Source of the DNA: Synergistaceae bacterium
GTDB taxonomy: Bacteria > Synergistota > Synergistia > Synergistales > Aminobacteriaceae
Direction: 5' to 3'
Assembly (NCBI GenBank): GCA_031273365.1
Contig: JAISSA010000051.1
Location: 1-18,889, forward strand
Length of the DNA stretch: 18,889 nucleotides
Part shown: piece by piece, positions 1 to 7,234 of the stretch
Numbering within the stretch: the first letter of the stretch is position 1
How the letters are laid out: every line of letters starts with the position of its first letter
Notes under the pieces: model-generated
Told to the model about the DNA's origin: nothing
Database searches by the model: none
The model's input: the letters and a program-made list of their open reading frames with translations, nothing else
Translations under genes and position numbers: made by a program

Positions 1-78
1 ATCGCGATATGGCGCAGAGCCTGTTCGCGTCGTAAGTTGCTACAAAGGGGAGAAAGGGCTCCACGTACATCATTCAGA

Positions 79-102
79 TTCAGGGGGACTGGCGCCCCTG
101 AA
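79..102. repeat. Short perfect hairpin, TTCAGGGG/CCCCTGAA
   Basis: An 8-bp perfect inverted repeat pairs 79-86 with 95-102 around an 8-nt loop. No T-run follows on either side, so it does not look like an intrinsic terminator. It may be a structured end of the transcript coming from the left; its role is unknown. Confidence 0.4.
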
Positions 103-199
103 AGCCCCGACTCAGGCGCGCCATAGGGCGGCCTTCTCTAAATGGCGCAAGAGAGGCTGGTAGCCCCCTCCCCTCTCCTTTACATAAAAACGATAAACG

Positions 200-239
200 C
201 CCGGGGATTTCTCAAGGCAGTAGCTGAGAAATCCCCGGG
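200..239 (-). terminator. Strong hairpin downstream of the broken minus-strand gene
   Basis: A 15-bp perfect inverted repeat pairs 200-214 with 225-239 around a 10-nt loop. Read on the minus strand it lies about 80 nt after the stop of the AlbA_2/RecG-like remnant and is followed by a modestly T-rich stretch (TTTATCGTTTTTA). It is therefore a plausible intrinsic terminator for that gene, although the T-run is interrupted. Read on the plus strand no T-run follows. Confidence 0.5.
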
Positions 240-320
240 GCTCGTCTGCGGCTCTTCCTCCGGAATTCTCCCCGAAGGGTGGGAGGTCACACGTACCCGA
301 CCGCAACGCCCTGACTAACG

Positions 321-993
321 TTATTGTTTCGGGTTATCGGCTACCTTCCACAGACCTTTTCTGTCGGAACCGACACGGTAGACAAGTTTCTTTTCTTGTA
401 ATGTCTTCAGCCTATTAGTGACTGTTTGTCTGCTGACAGCAAGTTTTATCGCCATTTCGCCTGTAGTGTAACAGTTATTTTCGAGGATTAATTTTAGCAC
501 CGCGAGTTCTTTATCTGTCAAATTATCTGTCAAATATTTCGGTATATCTGTCAAATTATCTGTCGCGTCTGTAAAACCATCTCTCACAACTGTATGGCCG
601 GATGGAATGATCCTATCTGGATGCGCTGTGAATTTCAGCATAATATCTGTGGGATGAACGGTATATTCCGGCTCGGGGACGCCATCGTTCTTACACGCTG
701 TAAATATTTTCTCGATGCCCCGTCCCCAGCTTTCGACATACCCGGCCAGATAAAATTTCAGGCACAATTCCCATCGCCTGCCGGATTTGATTTGGGATAT
801 CCTTCAGCAGCTTCTCTCGATTATTGAGACCATAAACGCGGCCTTTGTCGTCAATTCCGACAAAAAGCCTGCCGCCCTGTGAATTGGCAAACCCACACAC
901 CCAATCCAGGTATTCATCCTTCCACTCACGTTTCCATTCCGTGACCTGGTTCTCTGGTTTGGACTCAATCGATTTTCCTCGTGCATTGCTCAT
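321..993 (-). pseudogene. AlbA_2/RecG-like transcriptional regulator, internally deleted and frameshifted
   Basis: Two overlapping minus-strand frames are the two ends of one gene. The frame at 993-691 starts with ATG after an AGGAG site and gives an N-terminal AlbA_2 (Schlafen-type) domain: similarity runs from about residue 14 (EWKREWKDEYLDWVCGFANS, then GGRLFVGIDDKG) to GIVPEI at about residue 80. The frame at 767-321 then carries the C-terminal half: AGYVESWGRGIEKI, typical of the RecG-related ATPase-like domain, and a winged helix at the end (AVSRQTVTNRLKTLQEKKLV). Complete members of this family are roughly 450-480 residues, so about 240 codons between the two conserved blocks are missing and the frame has changed, with the join near 750-756. 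The stretch is more AT-rich than its neighbours, consistent with acquired DNA. The intact family is thought to act as regulators or defence-associated proteins. Loss of function is inferred from the deletion. Confidence 0.85.
512..564. repeat. 20-bp direct repeat at 33-bp spacing inside the remnant gene
   Basis: The same 20 bases occur at 512-531 and 545-564. In the minus-strand frame each copy encodes the Thr-Asp-rich linker LTDNLTD just before the winged helix. The 33-bp period is a whole number of codons, so a simple in-frame duplication of a flexible linker is the likely origin. Confidence 0.75.
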
Positions 994-1164
994 AAAGCCG
1001 CGCTCCTGATGTTGATTTTCTCTGATAAAGTTTTTATAGCCCCTCCCCGGAAGATCAGGGCCGCATTATTTTAGGCGAATTTCAGGTCGAAGGCGATATC
1101 CCGTCTAAATTTTTGCCTCTTCCGGCGCTGATGGCGCGTGCTCGATACCAATCTGCGGATTTGG

Positions 1165-1193
1165 GTGACGCACTGCACCTGTCACGCACTGCA
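1165..1193 (+). promoter_or_regulatory. Paired repeats just upstream of the sugar-operon -35 box
   Basis: The 10-mer ACGCACTGCA occurs twice, at 1168-1177 and 1184-1193, with starts 16 bp apart. Overlapping this, GTGAC at 1165-1169 and GTCAC at 1181-1185 form an inverted pair. The block ends three bases before the -35 box at 1196, a position typical of an activator site. The binding protein is unknown. Confidence 0.4.
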
Positions 1194-1195
1194 TC

Positions 1196-1224
1196 TTGAC
1201 TCTATAGAATTGTCTTGTTACCAT
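1196..1224 (+). promoter_or_regulatory. Sigma-70-like promoter of the sugar operon
   Basis: TTGACT at 1196-1201 and TACCAT at 1219-1224 are separated by exactly 17 bp. Transcription would start near 1231, leaving a leader of about 95 nt before the first gene. The match is good at -35 and moderate at -10. Confidence 0.6.
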
Positions 1225-1272
1225 GTACGAAGGTGCAGTTTATTCTTTTGGACTTATTCCAGGGCTGAACGA

Positions 1273-1286
1273 CGTGAATTTTCACG
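1273..1286. promoter_or_regulatory. 14-bp palindrome in the sugar-operon leader, possible operator
   Basis: CGTGAA-TT-TTCACG is a perfect 6+2+6 palindrome about 45 bp after the predicted start of transcription. The 2-base centre is too small for an RNA loop, so a DNA-binding repressor site is more likely than a hairpin. No regulator gene for it is visible in the window. Confidence 0.4.
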
Positions 1287-1326
1287 AAAAAATCAGGCAC
1301 ATTCTCCAAACGAGGGGGAGTGAAGA

Positions 1327-1974
1327 GTGAGTATCTGTATGGACGCGGATTCGATAAAAAACGTCGCGATCGCCGTCATAAAGAATGACGCCCGGGCTGT
1401 GCAATGTGCCGCAGGCGCGGTCGACGAGGCTTTTGTGCGTGTCGTCCATTTGCTGTCCGAGTGTCCCGGAAAGGTTATCGTCACCGGAAGCGGAACGTCC
1501 GGGTCCATTGCAAGGAGGGCCGCGCACCTGCTGTCGGTCGGAGGGACTCCTGCGTTCTTTCTTCCGCCCGGAGACGGGCTTCACGGCGGGTTGGGGGCGA
1601 TAGGGGGAGAGGACGTCGTCATCGCGATTTCGAAGGGCGGCAGTTCCTCGGAGCTGAACGAATTCTGCGCCAGAGGGAAGGAACTGGGGCGCGCCCTCGT
1701 CGTCATAACGTCGGAGAGGGATTCCCCTCTCGCCGGGCTTGCCGACCACGTGCTCGTCATTCCGCTCGAACCGCAGGCCGATCTTGGAACCGTCATCGCC
1801 ACGGGGAGCTCTCTGGCCGCCGGCGCTCTGCTCGACGGAATCGTCGAGGCCTGTCGCGTCCTGCGCGGCTATGAATGGAAGTCCTTTTTCTTCATCCACC
1901 CCGGCGGCGCCGTGGGAAAAAATGCGGCCATCGCGCTGGAAAAGCTGGCCGACACGGGCGGAAATTTTTTATGA
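1327..1974 (+). CDS. SIS-domain sugar-phosphate isomerase, KpsF/GutQ-like, without CBS domains
   Basis: The 215-residue product is essentially one SIS domain. GSGTSGSIARRAA (from about residue 54), TPAFFLPPGDGLHGGLG, the phosphate-binding serine stretch SKGGSSSEL, and the C-terminal FIHPGGAVGKN match the KpsF/GutQ family of D-arabinose-5-phosphate isomerases, which interconvert arabinose-5-phosphate and ribulose-5-phosphate in the cytoplasm. KpsF itself is about 320-330 residues because of two C-terminal CBS domains; these are absent here. The start is taken as GTG at 1327, six bases after GAGGGGGAG; an ATG at 1339 is the alternative but is further from that site. It is the first gene of the operon and overlaps the kinase start by 4 bp (ATGA), implying translational coupling. 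Acting on the sugar phosphate made by the kinase is an inference from this context. The exact substrate is unknown. Confidence 0.8.
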   Translation: MSICMDADSIKNVAIAVIKNDARAVQCAAGAVDEAFVRVVHLLSECPGKVIVTGSGTSGSIARRAAHLLSVGGTPAFFLPPGDGLHGGLGAIGGEDVVIAISKGGSSSELNEFCARGKELGRALVVITSERDSPLAGLADHVLVIPLEPQADLGTVIATGSSLAAGALLDGIVEACRVLRGYEWKSFFFIHPGGAVGKNAAIALEKLADTGGNFL

Positions 1975-3452
1975 GTTTCATGAACACGAAGCGGGACCTC
2001 GCGGCCGGTATCGATTCCTCCACGCAGTCGTGCACGATGATGCTTCGAAATCTCGACGATGGATCGATCGTCGCCGAAGCCCGGGCGCCTCATCCTCCGA
2101 CAACCCCCCCGTGCAGCGAGCAGTCTCCTCTGGATTGGGCCCATGCGCTCAGGGAGGTTTGCGTTTCGCTGCAGGAATATCTGCCGAGAATTGCGTGCAT
2201 ATCGGTGGGCGCTCAGGGGCATGGTCTGGTCATCCTCGGCTCCGACGACCGCCCGCTTCGCCCTGCAAAGCTCTGGAACGACACGGAAAGCGCGCCGGAC
2301 GCCGAAAGGCTGTTGGACATCCTTCCAAAGAACGAGTGGGAGAAACGCACCGGTTCCATTCCCGGCCCCGCGCTCACGGTTTCGAAGCTGGTCTGGACGC
2401 AGAGGAACCACCCCGGCCTGCTCGGGGCCGCCGAGCACGTCATGCTTCCCTTCGACTACATCGTGTATTTTTTGACGGGGCAGGCGGTGACGGAGCGGGG
2501 CGGATCGTCCGGAACGGGGTACTTCTCTCCTTTCGTCAACGCATGGGACGAGGAAATTCTGCGTCTTGCGCTGCCGGAGGTCGCTCTCTCGGGGAAGCTT
2601 CCCGGAATAATCGATTCCGGCGCGCCGTCCGGCGTCGTCCGCGAGATTCCGGGGATGGAGGGGCTGGCCGGCGCCGTCGTCGGCGCAGGAAGCGGGGACA
2701 ACATGGCGGCGGCGCTCGGACTGAACGCGGGCGAGGGCGATACGGTTCTCTCGCTTGGCACGAGCGGAACCGTCTACAGCATCGTTCGCACCGGCTGCGT
2801 CGACACTCAGGACGGGGCGATAAACGGATATGCCGACGCGACGGGACGCTTTATGCCGATGGTCACGACCCTCAATGCCGCCAAAGTGACGGACGCGTTC
2901 AGGCGGCTGCTCGGGGTCGACGCGGCCGCCTTCGACGAAATGGCGCTGTCGGCGCTTCCCGGTTCGGGCGGTCTGACGCTGCTTCCCTATCTCGACGGCG
3001 AGAGGACCCCCAATCTGCCGTTCGCGCGAGGCAGCCTCCACGGCCTCCGCACGGACGCCACGCGGGAAGAACTTGCGCGCGCCGCCGTGGAGGGAGTCGT
3101 CTGCGGCCTGCTCGGGGGCAGGGACGCGCTTGTAAGATCCGGAGTCCGGTTCGGAGGCCGTTTTATTTTGACGGGGGGAGCCGCCCGGTCCCGTTCTTAC
3201 AGGCAGATACTGGCGGATATGACGGGGGAAGAAATTCTGACCTGCACCGTGCCGGAGACCGCCGCCGCCGGCGCCTGCGTTCAGGCCGCCGCGGCGTTTT
3301 TCGGCGTCGGGACGGCGGAGATGAGCGAGCGGTGGGCCTTGCCTCTGGAACTCGCCGCCGTTCCGTCCGAAAGGCGGGACGAGTCGGTCCGCACGAGATA
3401 TGAAGAAATTTCGCAACGTTTCAGGAGAGATTACAATGACGCAGCCCTGTGA
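1971..3452 (+). CDS. FGGY-family carbohydrate kinase, xylulokinase-like
   Basis: The 493-residue cytoplasmic kinase has the length and block order of xylulokinase (E. coli XylB is 484). The N-terminal ATPase core begins GIDSSTQSC (13-21), followed by GAQGHGLV (80-87), LWNDTES, HVMLPFDYIVYFLTG (156-170), and GGSSGTGYFSP. The catalytic-base Asp is likely D243 in GAGSGDNMAAALG, and LGTSGTVYS opens the second domain, which contains the phosphate and adenosine motif LTGGAARS. Such enzymes transfer phosphate from ATP to a pentulose or polyol. The start at ATG 1971 overlaps the upstream stop; ATG 1980 (MNTKRD) is an alternative. The 3' end overlaps the permease start by 17 bp. Xylulose is the family default, but relatives use ribulose, arabitol or other ketoses, so the substrate is uncertain. 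Confidence 0.85.
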   Translation: MSFMNTKRDLAAGIDSSTQSCTMMLRNLDDGSIVAEARAPHPPTTPPCSEQSPLDWAHALREVCVSLQEYLPRIACISVGAQGHGLVILGSDDRPLRPAKLWNDTESAPDAERLLDILPKNEWEKRTGSIPGPALTVSKLVWTQRNHPGLLGAAEHVMLPFDYIVYFLTGQAVTERGGSSGTGYFSPFVNAWDEEILRLALPEVALSGKLPGIIDSGAPSGVVREIPGMEGLAGAVVGAGSGDNMAAALGLNAGEGDTVLSLGTSGTVYSIVRTGCVDTQDGAINGYADATGRFMPMVTTLNAAKVTDAFRRLLGVDAAAFDEMALSALPGSGGLTLLPYLDGERTPNLPFARGSLHGLRTDATREELARAAVEGVVCGLLGGRDALVRSGVRFGGRFILTGGAARSRSYRQILADMTGEEILTCTVPETAAAGACVQAAAAFFGVGTAEMSERWALPLELAAVPSERRDESVRTRYEEISQRFRRDYNDAAL

Positions 3453-4467
3453 GCCGACCATTCGGAGTTCCTTTTTGGACCGCCTGCCCAGGGAAACGGG
3501 GATCGGGGCGGTGTTGTTGTGCATCATCGCGGTGGGACATTTTGCCACGCCAAATTTTCTGACGCTCTCCAACGTCAAGGTGCTTCTGTTGAATGGCGCG
3601 GTCATCGGTTTTCTCTGCCTCGGGCAGACTTTTGTGCTCCTGACGGGGGGGATCGATCTTTCGACGGGTTCCATCGTCGCCATGAGCTGCGTCTTTGCGG
3701 CTGTTCTGATGCAGTACGCGGGCATCCCGTGGCCCCTGGCCGTGGTCCTCGTGATGGGCATAGGCATCGCCACGGGAATGATCAGCGGACTGATCATTCA
3801 CTACGCCGGCGTCCCCCCGTTTATCGTCACCTTCGCAATGCAGGGGGTGGCGGCATCGATCCCTCAGATTATCACCGGGGCGAATTTTATCATGATCACT
3901 CAGAAGGGCTACGCGCTCATCGGGCAATCGCGCCCTCTCGGCGTTCCCTTCCCGGTCATCGCGCTCGTCATGGCGGTGGTGTGCGCCTCCATATTCCTCA
4001 AAAAGACGGTGACCGGAACCCATATCTGTGCGGTGGGGGGCAACGCGGAGGCGTCGCGGCTCGCCGGCATAAACATCCGAAAAATCACCGTGCTGGTCTA
4101 CGCGATATCCGGGTTCTGCGCCGCCTGTGGAGGGCTTATATACGGTTCGCGCATCATGGTCGGCTCGCCGAACCCCGGACGGGTCGGAGACGACCTGTTC
4201 TTCTCGATAGCGGCCTCCGTGGTCGGCGGCGTCAGCCTCTTCGGGGGGACCGGCACGATCCTGGGGGCGATGATCGGGGCGGTCATGATCGCCACGGTGT
4301 CGAACCTGATGAACGTTCTGAGCATAAATCCGTTCTGGCAGCCCCTGGTCATAGGCCTCATCATCCTGGGCGGCGTCACTTTCGACACGCTTCACTCGTC
4401 CAAACGACTGCGGTTGCCGTGGAAAAAGCTGTGGAAGAGTTCTTTCGGTTTCAGGGGAAATTCCTGA
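3436..4467 (+). CDS. Sugar ABC transporter permease, RbsC/XylH-like
   Basis: The 343-residue protein is a polytopic inner-membrane permease with about nine or ten hydrophobic segments. Family marks are GGIDLS (71-76), PPFIVTF (127-133), the cytoplasmic loop GGNAEASRLAGI (201-212) that contacts the ATPase, and FFSIAASVVGGVSLFGGTGT near the C-terminal third. It would form the channel, probably as a homodimer, with the ATPase encoded two genes later. The start is set at ATG 3436 because AGGAG lies at 3423-3427, eight bases upstream; an in-frame ATG at 3400 would lie deeper inside the kinase gene without a site. It is coupled to the kinase by a 17-bp overlap. Confidence 0.92.
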   Translation: MTQPCEPTIRSSFLDRLPRETGIGAVLLCIIAVGHFATPNFLTLSNVKVLLLNGAVIGFLCLGQTFVLLTGGIDLSTGSIVAMSCVFAAVLMQYAGIPWPLAVVLVMGIGIATGMISGLIIHYAGVPPFIVTFAMQGVAASIPQIITGANFIMITQKGYALIGQSRPLGVPFPVIALVMAVVCASIFLKKTVTGTHICAVGGNAEASRLAGINIRKITVLVYAISGFCAACGGLIYGSRIMVGSPNPGRVGDDLFFSIAASVVGGVSLFGGTGTILGAMIGAVMIATVSNLMNVLSINPFWQPLVIGLIILGGVTFDTLHSSKRLRLPWKKLWKSSFGFRGNS

Positions 4468-4499
4468 CCGGGGAATTGTGCGGTGCGGCTGAAGGCGTC

Positions 4500-4518
4500 G
4501 AGGGGCAGCGAGCCCCTC
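4500..4518 (+). other. Intercistronic hairpin between permease and binding-protein genes
   Basis: GAGGGGC at 4500-4506 pairs perfectly with GCCCCTC at 4512-4518 around a 5-nt loop. No T-run follows, so it is not a terminator. Hairpins at this place in ABC operons often stabilise or process the mRNA so that the binding protein is made in excess; that role here is inferred. Confidence 0.5.
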
Positions 4519-4525
4519 ATATATT

Positions 4526-4534
4526 AAGAGGAGG
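4526..4534 (+). promoter_or_regulatory. Ribosome site that decides the binding-protein start
   Basis: AAGAGGAGG ends only 2 bases before the first ATG (4537) but 8 bases before the second (4543). The spacing favours ATG 4543, giving a cleaner signal peptide beginning MKRF. Confidence 0.65.
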
Positions 4535-4542
4535 TTATGCAA

Positions 4543-5505
4543 ATGAAAAGATTTTCTGCGTGTATCCTGTCCGGTCTCGTCGTTTTGCTCGTTCTCGCGT
4601 CCGGCCAGCCGGTTTGGGCTGCGGACAAAAAGCCGATCCTCGGGGTGTCGCTGCCGAACCTGACCAATCCGTACTACGTCACGATGAGGAAGAGTTTTCT
4701 GGAAAACGGGGAAAAGAACGGCTTTGAGGTTCGCGTTCTCATCGCCGACAACGACGATCTGAAGCAGCTCTCCCAGGTCCAGAGCTTCGTCGAGCAGAAG
4801 GTGGACTTCGTGGCGCTCAACTGCACGAGCTCCGGGCCGGGCGTCGCGTCCGTCCTCGAGCTCAATAAGGCCAACATCCCCGTCATAACGGTCAACCTGC
4901 TTCCGGACCCCGAAATGATGAAACAGCAGGAAGCGACCATGGTTCAGGCCGTGGAGACCGATCAGAAAATGGGCGGAGTCTACATCGGCGAACAGCTCGT
5001 CAAAGACCTCAACGGCGCGGAGGCTTATGTGGGCATTATCGGCGAGCCGACGTCGGTATCGGCGAACACGCGGGACGACGGCTTCAAAGAGGCCGTTGCG
5101 AAGAGCCCGAACGTAAAGGTCCATCCGGTCGTCGTCAACGGCAAGGTCGAGGAAACCACGGCCCTCAAGGTGACGCAGGAGCTTTTGATGGGAAACCCCA
5201 ACATGAACATCATCTATTCCGACACGGAACCTGCGGCGATCGGGGCGGCCAAGGCCATCGAGCAGCTTGGTATGCAGGACAGGGTGAAGCTCTATGCCTT
5301 CGTCGACAAGGTCGGAGTGCAGATGATCATCGACGGCGACCTCCTGATGGCGGGGGCCATCCAGGAACCCGACAGGCTGGCGCAGATCGTCGTGGAAAAC
5401 GCGGTCAGGCACATGAAGGGCGAGAAGCTCGAACCGAAGTACATGAGCCCGCCTCTTCTCGTCAACGAAGAGAACGCGAAGGACGTTCTTTCGAAGGCCT
5501 ATTGA
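4543..5505 (+). CDS. Periplasmic sugar-binding protein, RbsB-like (Peripla_BP_4)
   Basis: The 320-residue precursor begins with a Sec signal peptide (MKRF, a hydrophobic core, then VWA-A cleavage near residue 26). The mature part matches the ribose/galactose-type binding proteins: LGVSLPNLTNPYYVTMRKSF at the N-terminus with a conserved Asn and aromatic sugar contact, DLKQLSQVQSFVEQKVDFVAL, IPVITVN, GVYIGEQL, then the second lobe with NIIYSDTEPAAIGAAKAIE. It would deliver its sugar to the adjacent permease. The usual catalogue motif for the hinge is present, but the ligand cannot be read from sequence. The order kinase, permease, binding protein, ATPase is less usual than the E. coli rbs order. 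Confidence 0.93.
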   Translation: MKRFSACILSGLVVLLVLASGQPVWAADKKPILGVSLPNLTNPYYVTMRKSFLENGEKNGFEVRVLIADNDDLKQLSQVQSFVEQKVDFVALNCTSSGPGVASVLELNKANIPVITVNLLPDPEMMKQQEATMVQAVETDQKMGGVYIGEQLVKDLNGAEAYVGIIGEPTSVSANTRDDGFKEAVAKSPNVKVHPVVVNGKVEETTALKVTQELLMGNPNMNIIYSDTEPAAIGAAKAIEQLGMQDRVKLYAFVDKVGVQMIIDGDLLMAGAIQEPDRLAQIVVENAVRHMKGEKLEPKYMSPPLLVNEENAKDVLSKAY

Positions 5506-5531
5506 CCTGAAGGCAGGAGGTCGCAGGTAAA

Positions 5532-7088
5532 ATGCCCGTAGATTCCTATGTGGCCAGAGGTCTGGAAAAGTCTTTTTCGGGGGTGCGCGTTCTCCACGGC
5601 GTCGACTTCGAAATAAGCCCGGGGAAGGTGCATGGACTTTTCGGCCATAACGGCGCGGGGAAATCCACTTTGCTCAGGATAATGGCGGGCGCCTGCGGAT
5701 ACGATTCCGGGGAGCTGATTCTGAACGGTCGCGCGGTGGTGCTGAACTCGCCGCGCGACGCTCTTTCCAGTCAAATCGCCTGCGTTTATCAGGAATTGCG
5801 CCTGATATCCCAGCTTTCGGTGACGCAAAACGTTTTTTTGGGGCGCGAACTGTCCGTTCACGGCGTCAGGATGGAACGCGAAATGCGGGCTCATACGGCA
5901 CGGCTCCTCGAAGAACACGACCTCCCGGTTCTTCCGGACGCACTGGTCAGGGACCTCAGCCATCCGCAGCGGCAGATGATAGAAATCATCATCAACCTGG
6001 ACAGAAACGCCAGGTACCTGTTCCTGGACGAGCCCACCACGGCGCTCGAGGTCCGCCGCGCCGAGGAATTGCTGGCCGGCGTCAGGCGCATCGCCGTGGA
6101 AAAGCAAATAGGGGTCGTGGTGGTCACTCATAAGGTGAGCGAAATATTGGACCATTGCGACGACGCGACCGTTCTGACGGGCGGCGCGGTGGTGTACCGG
6201 GCCTCGACTCCCCGGATAGACAAAAATGAAGTTGTGGACGCGATTGTCGGGAAAAAACCCGAGGAATCGCTGACTTTCCACACGCCGTTCAGCGCGTCCG
6301 CCGGGTCCAATCCGAGGCTCGTCGTCAAAAACCTGCGAACGAAGGGGCTCAGAGGAGTCAGCCTGAAGGTGTATCCGGGGGAAATTCTGGGGCTTTACGG
6401 GCTCGTCGGGTCCGGCCGGAGCAGGTTCTGCCGGACGCTTTACGGAATGGAGAAAATCACTGCCGGCGACGTGCTGTTCGACGGCGTTCCCTTTCACGCC
6501 TCCTCGCCCTCGGACGCCATCGAACGCGGCGTGGCCTATCTCACCGAGGAACGCAAAAAAGACGGCTTCATCCCGCAGATGTCGGTGCTGAAAAACGTGG
6601 TGCTGCCGATGCTGAGTCGATTCAGGCGCTTCCTGCTTCTCGACGACAGAGCGGCGGACACTTACGCTCGAGGTGTTCTTTCGCGCTTCGACACTCAGGG
6701 ACAGCTGTCGGGGCCAATCCAGTCGCTGTCCGGAGGCAATCAGCAAAAAGCGCTCTTCGGGCGTATTATAGCCCAGAACGCGGAACTGGTGCTCCTCGAC
6801 GAGCCGGCCAAAGGCGTCGATATCGGCGCAAAACGGGACATTTACGAGGTCATTCGCGGCATGGCCCGTGACGGGAAGTGCGTCGTCGTGGTCTCCACCG
6901 AGGAAGAAGAGCTTCTGCAAATCGCCGACAGAATTGCCGTTTTCAGCAATGGGTCATGCCCGGAAGAAACTTTGCAGGCCGGAAACCTGACGGTCGAACA
7001 GCTGCGGATGAGGGCGCTGAACGACGGAGGCGGCATGACTCCCTCGCGGAAAGGGGTCGATTTCCCCCAAAACCTGACGAAAACTTGA
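5532..7088 (+). CDS. Sugar ABC transporter ATPase with two nucleotide-binding domains, RbsA/XylG-like
   Basis: The 518-residue cytoplasmic protein has the duplicated ATPase layout of the RbsA/MglA family. Domain 1 has Walker A GHNGAGKST (38-46), a degenerate signature LSHPQRQ (142-148), Walker B FLDEP (164-168) and the H-loop TH at 199-200. Domain 2 has a Walker A lacking the usual Lys (LVGSGRSR, near 291-298), an intact signature LSGGNQQ (399-405), and Walker B LVLLDEP (419-425). One good and one degenerate site is normal for this family. AGGAGG lies at 5515-5520, 11 bases before the ATG, a slightly long spacing. It ends the sugar operon; no clear terminator follows, and the next promoter overlaps its stop codon. 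Confidence 0.93.
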   Translation: MPVDSYVARGLEKSFSGVRVLHGVDFEISPGKVHGLFGHNGAGKSTLLRIMAGACGYDSGELILNGRAVVLNSPRDALSSQIACVYQELRLISQLSVTQNVFLGRELSVHGVRMEREMRAHTARLLEEHDLPVLPDALVRDLSHPQRQMIEIIINLDRNARYLFLDEPTTALEVRRAEELLAGVRRIAVEKQIGVVVVTHKVSEILDHCDDATVLTGGAVVYRASTPRIDKNEVVDAIVGKKPEESLTFHTPFSASAGSNPRLVVKNLRTKGLRGVSLKVYPGEILGLYGLVGSGRSRFCRTLYGMEKITAGDVLFDGVPFHASSPSDAIERGVAYLTEERKKDGFIPQMSVLKNVVLPMLSRFRRFLLLDDRAADTYARGVLSRFDTQGQLSGPIQSLSGGNQQKALFGRIIAQNAELVLLDEPAKGVDIGAKRDIYEVIRGMARDGKCVVVVSTEEEELLQIADRIAVFSNGSCPEETLQAGNLTVEQLRMRALNDGGGMTPSRKGVDFPQNLTKT

Positions 7089-7113
7089 CAGAAAAGAACG
7101 TTTGCAGTAGCAT
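7085..7113 (+). promoter_or_regulatory. Sigma-70-like promoter of the metY-metX operon
   Basis: A perfect TTGACA at 7085-7090 and TAGCAT at 7108-7113 are separated by 17 bp. The -35 box overlaps the stop codon of the upstream ATPase gene. The predicted start near 7120 gives a leader of about 300 nt before metY, long enough for the attenuator described below. Confidence 0.7.
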
Positions 7114-7156
7114 TCATTACAAGTTCGATAAGATTGATACGCAATTTAATAATTTC

Positions 7157-7170
7157 GACAATTCATTGTC
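7157..7170. promoter_or_regulatory. 14-bp palindrome downstream of the met promoter
   Basis: GACAAT-TC-ATTGTC is a perfect 6+2+6 palindrome about 40 bp after the predicted start of transcription. Its size and position fit a repressor operator. It has the same 6+2+6 geometry as the palindrome in the sugar-operon leader but a different sequence. Confidence 0.35.
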
Positions 7171-7234
7171 AGTCGGCAATACCGGCAGCGCCTTCGGGAG
7201 AATCCGGGAGTTTTTGAAAAAGGAGGGTCCGCAG

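Larger units (their letters stand above)
1..320. other. Left-end stretch with no convincing gene
   Basis: I see no convincing gene here. On the plus strand the third frame is open only from the edge to a TAA at 31-33 (last residues DMAQSLFAS), which could be the tail of a gene lying to the left but is too short to judge. The second frame is open to a TAG near 172 without recognisable protein similarity. A minus-strand 64-codon frame at 112-306 has no family resemblance. Two hairpins lie inside and are listed separately. Confidence 0.5.
994..1326. other. Divergent intergenic region between the remnant regulator and the sugar operon
   Basis: This 333-nt interval separates divergently oriented units. 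It holds the leftward gene's AGGAG site just upstream of 993 and a TATAAA-like box on the minus strand at 1033-1038 with no clear -35 partner. On the right it holds the promoter, repeats and palindrome of the sugar operon, listed separately. I see no gene in it. Confidence 0.6.

Noticed and set aside
200..239. Insertion-sequence end or MITE
   Set aside because: It is a single hairpin with no second copy in the window, no target-site duplication and no transposase nearby; a terminator of the minus-strand remnant is simpler.
112..306. 64-codon minus-strand frame at the left end
   Set aside because: No ribosome site or similarity, and it spans the 15-bp hairpin at 200-239.
1869..3797. Minus-strand open frame of more than 600 codons opposite the kinase gene, with similar ones opposite other genes
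   Set aside because: GC-rich codon use opens antisense frames. These products are Arg/Pro/Gly-rich without family motifs, while the plus strand carries recognisable proteins.
6878..7234. Long upstream extension of the leader-peptide frame into the ATPase gene
   Set aside because: It overlaps the ATPase gene in another frame and has no ribosome site; only the part from ATG 7235 behind AGGAGGG is supported.
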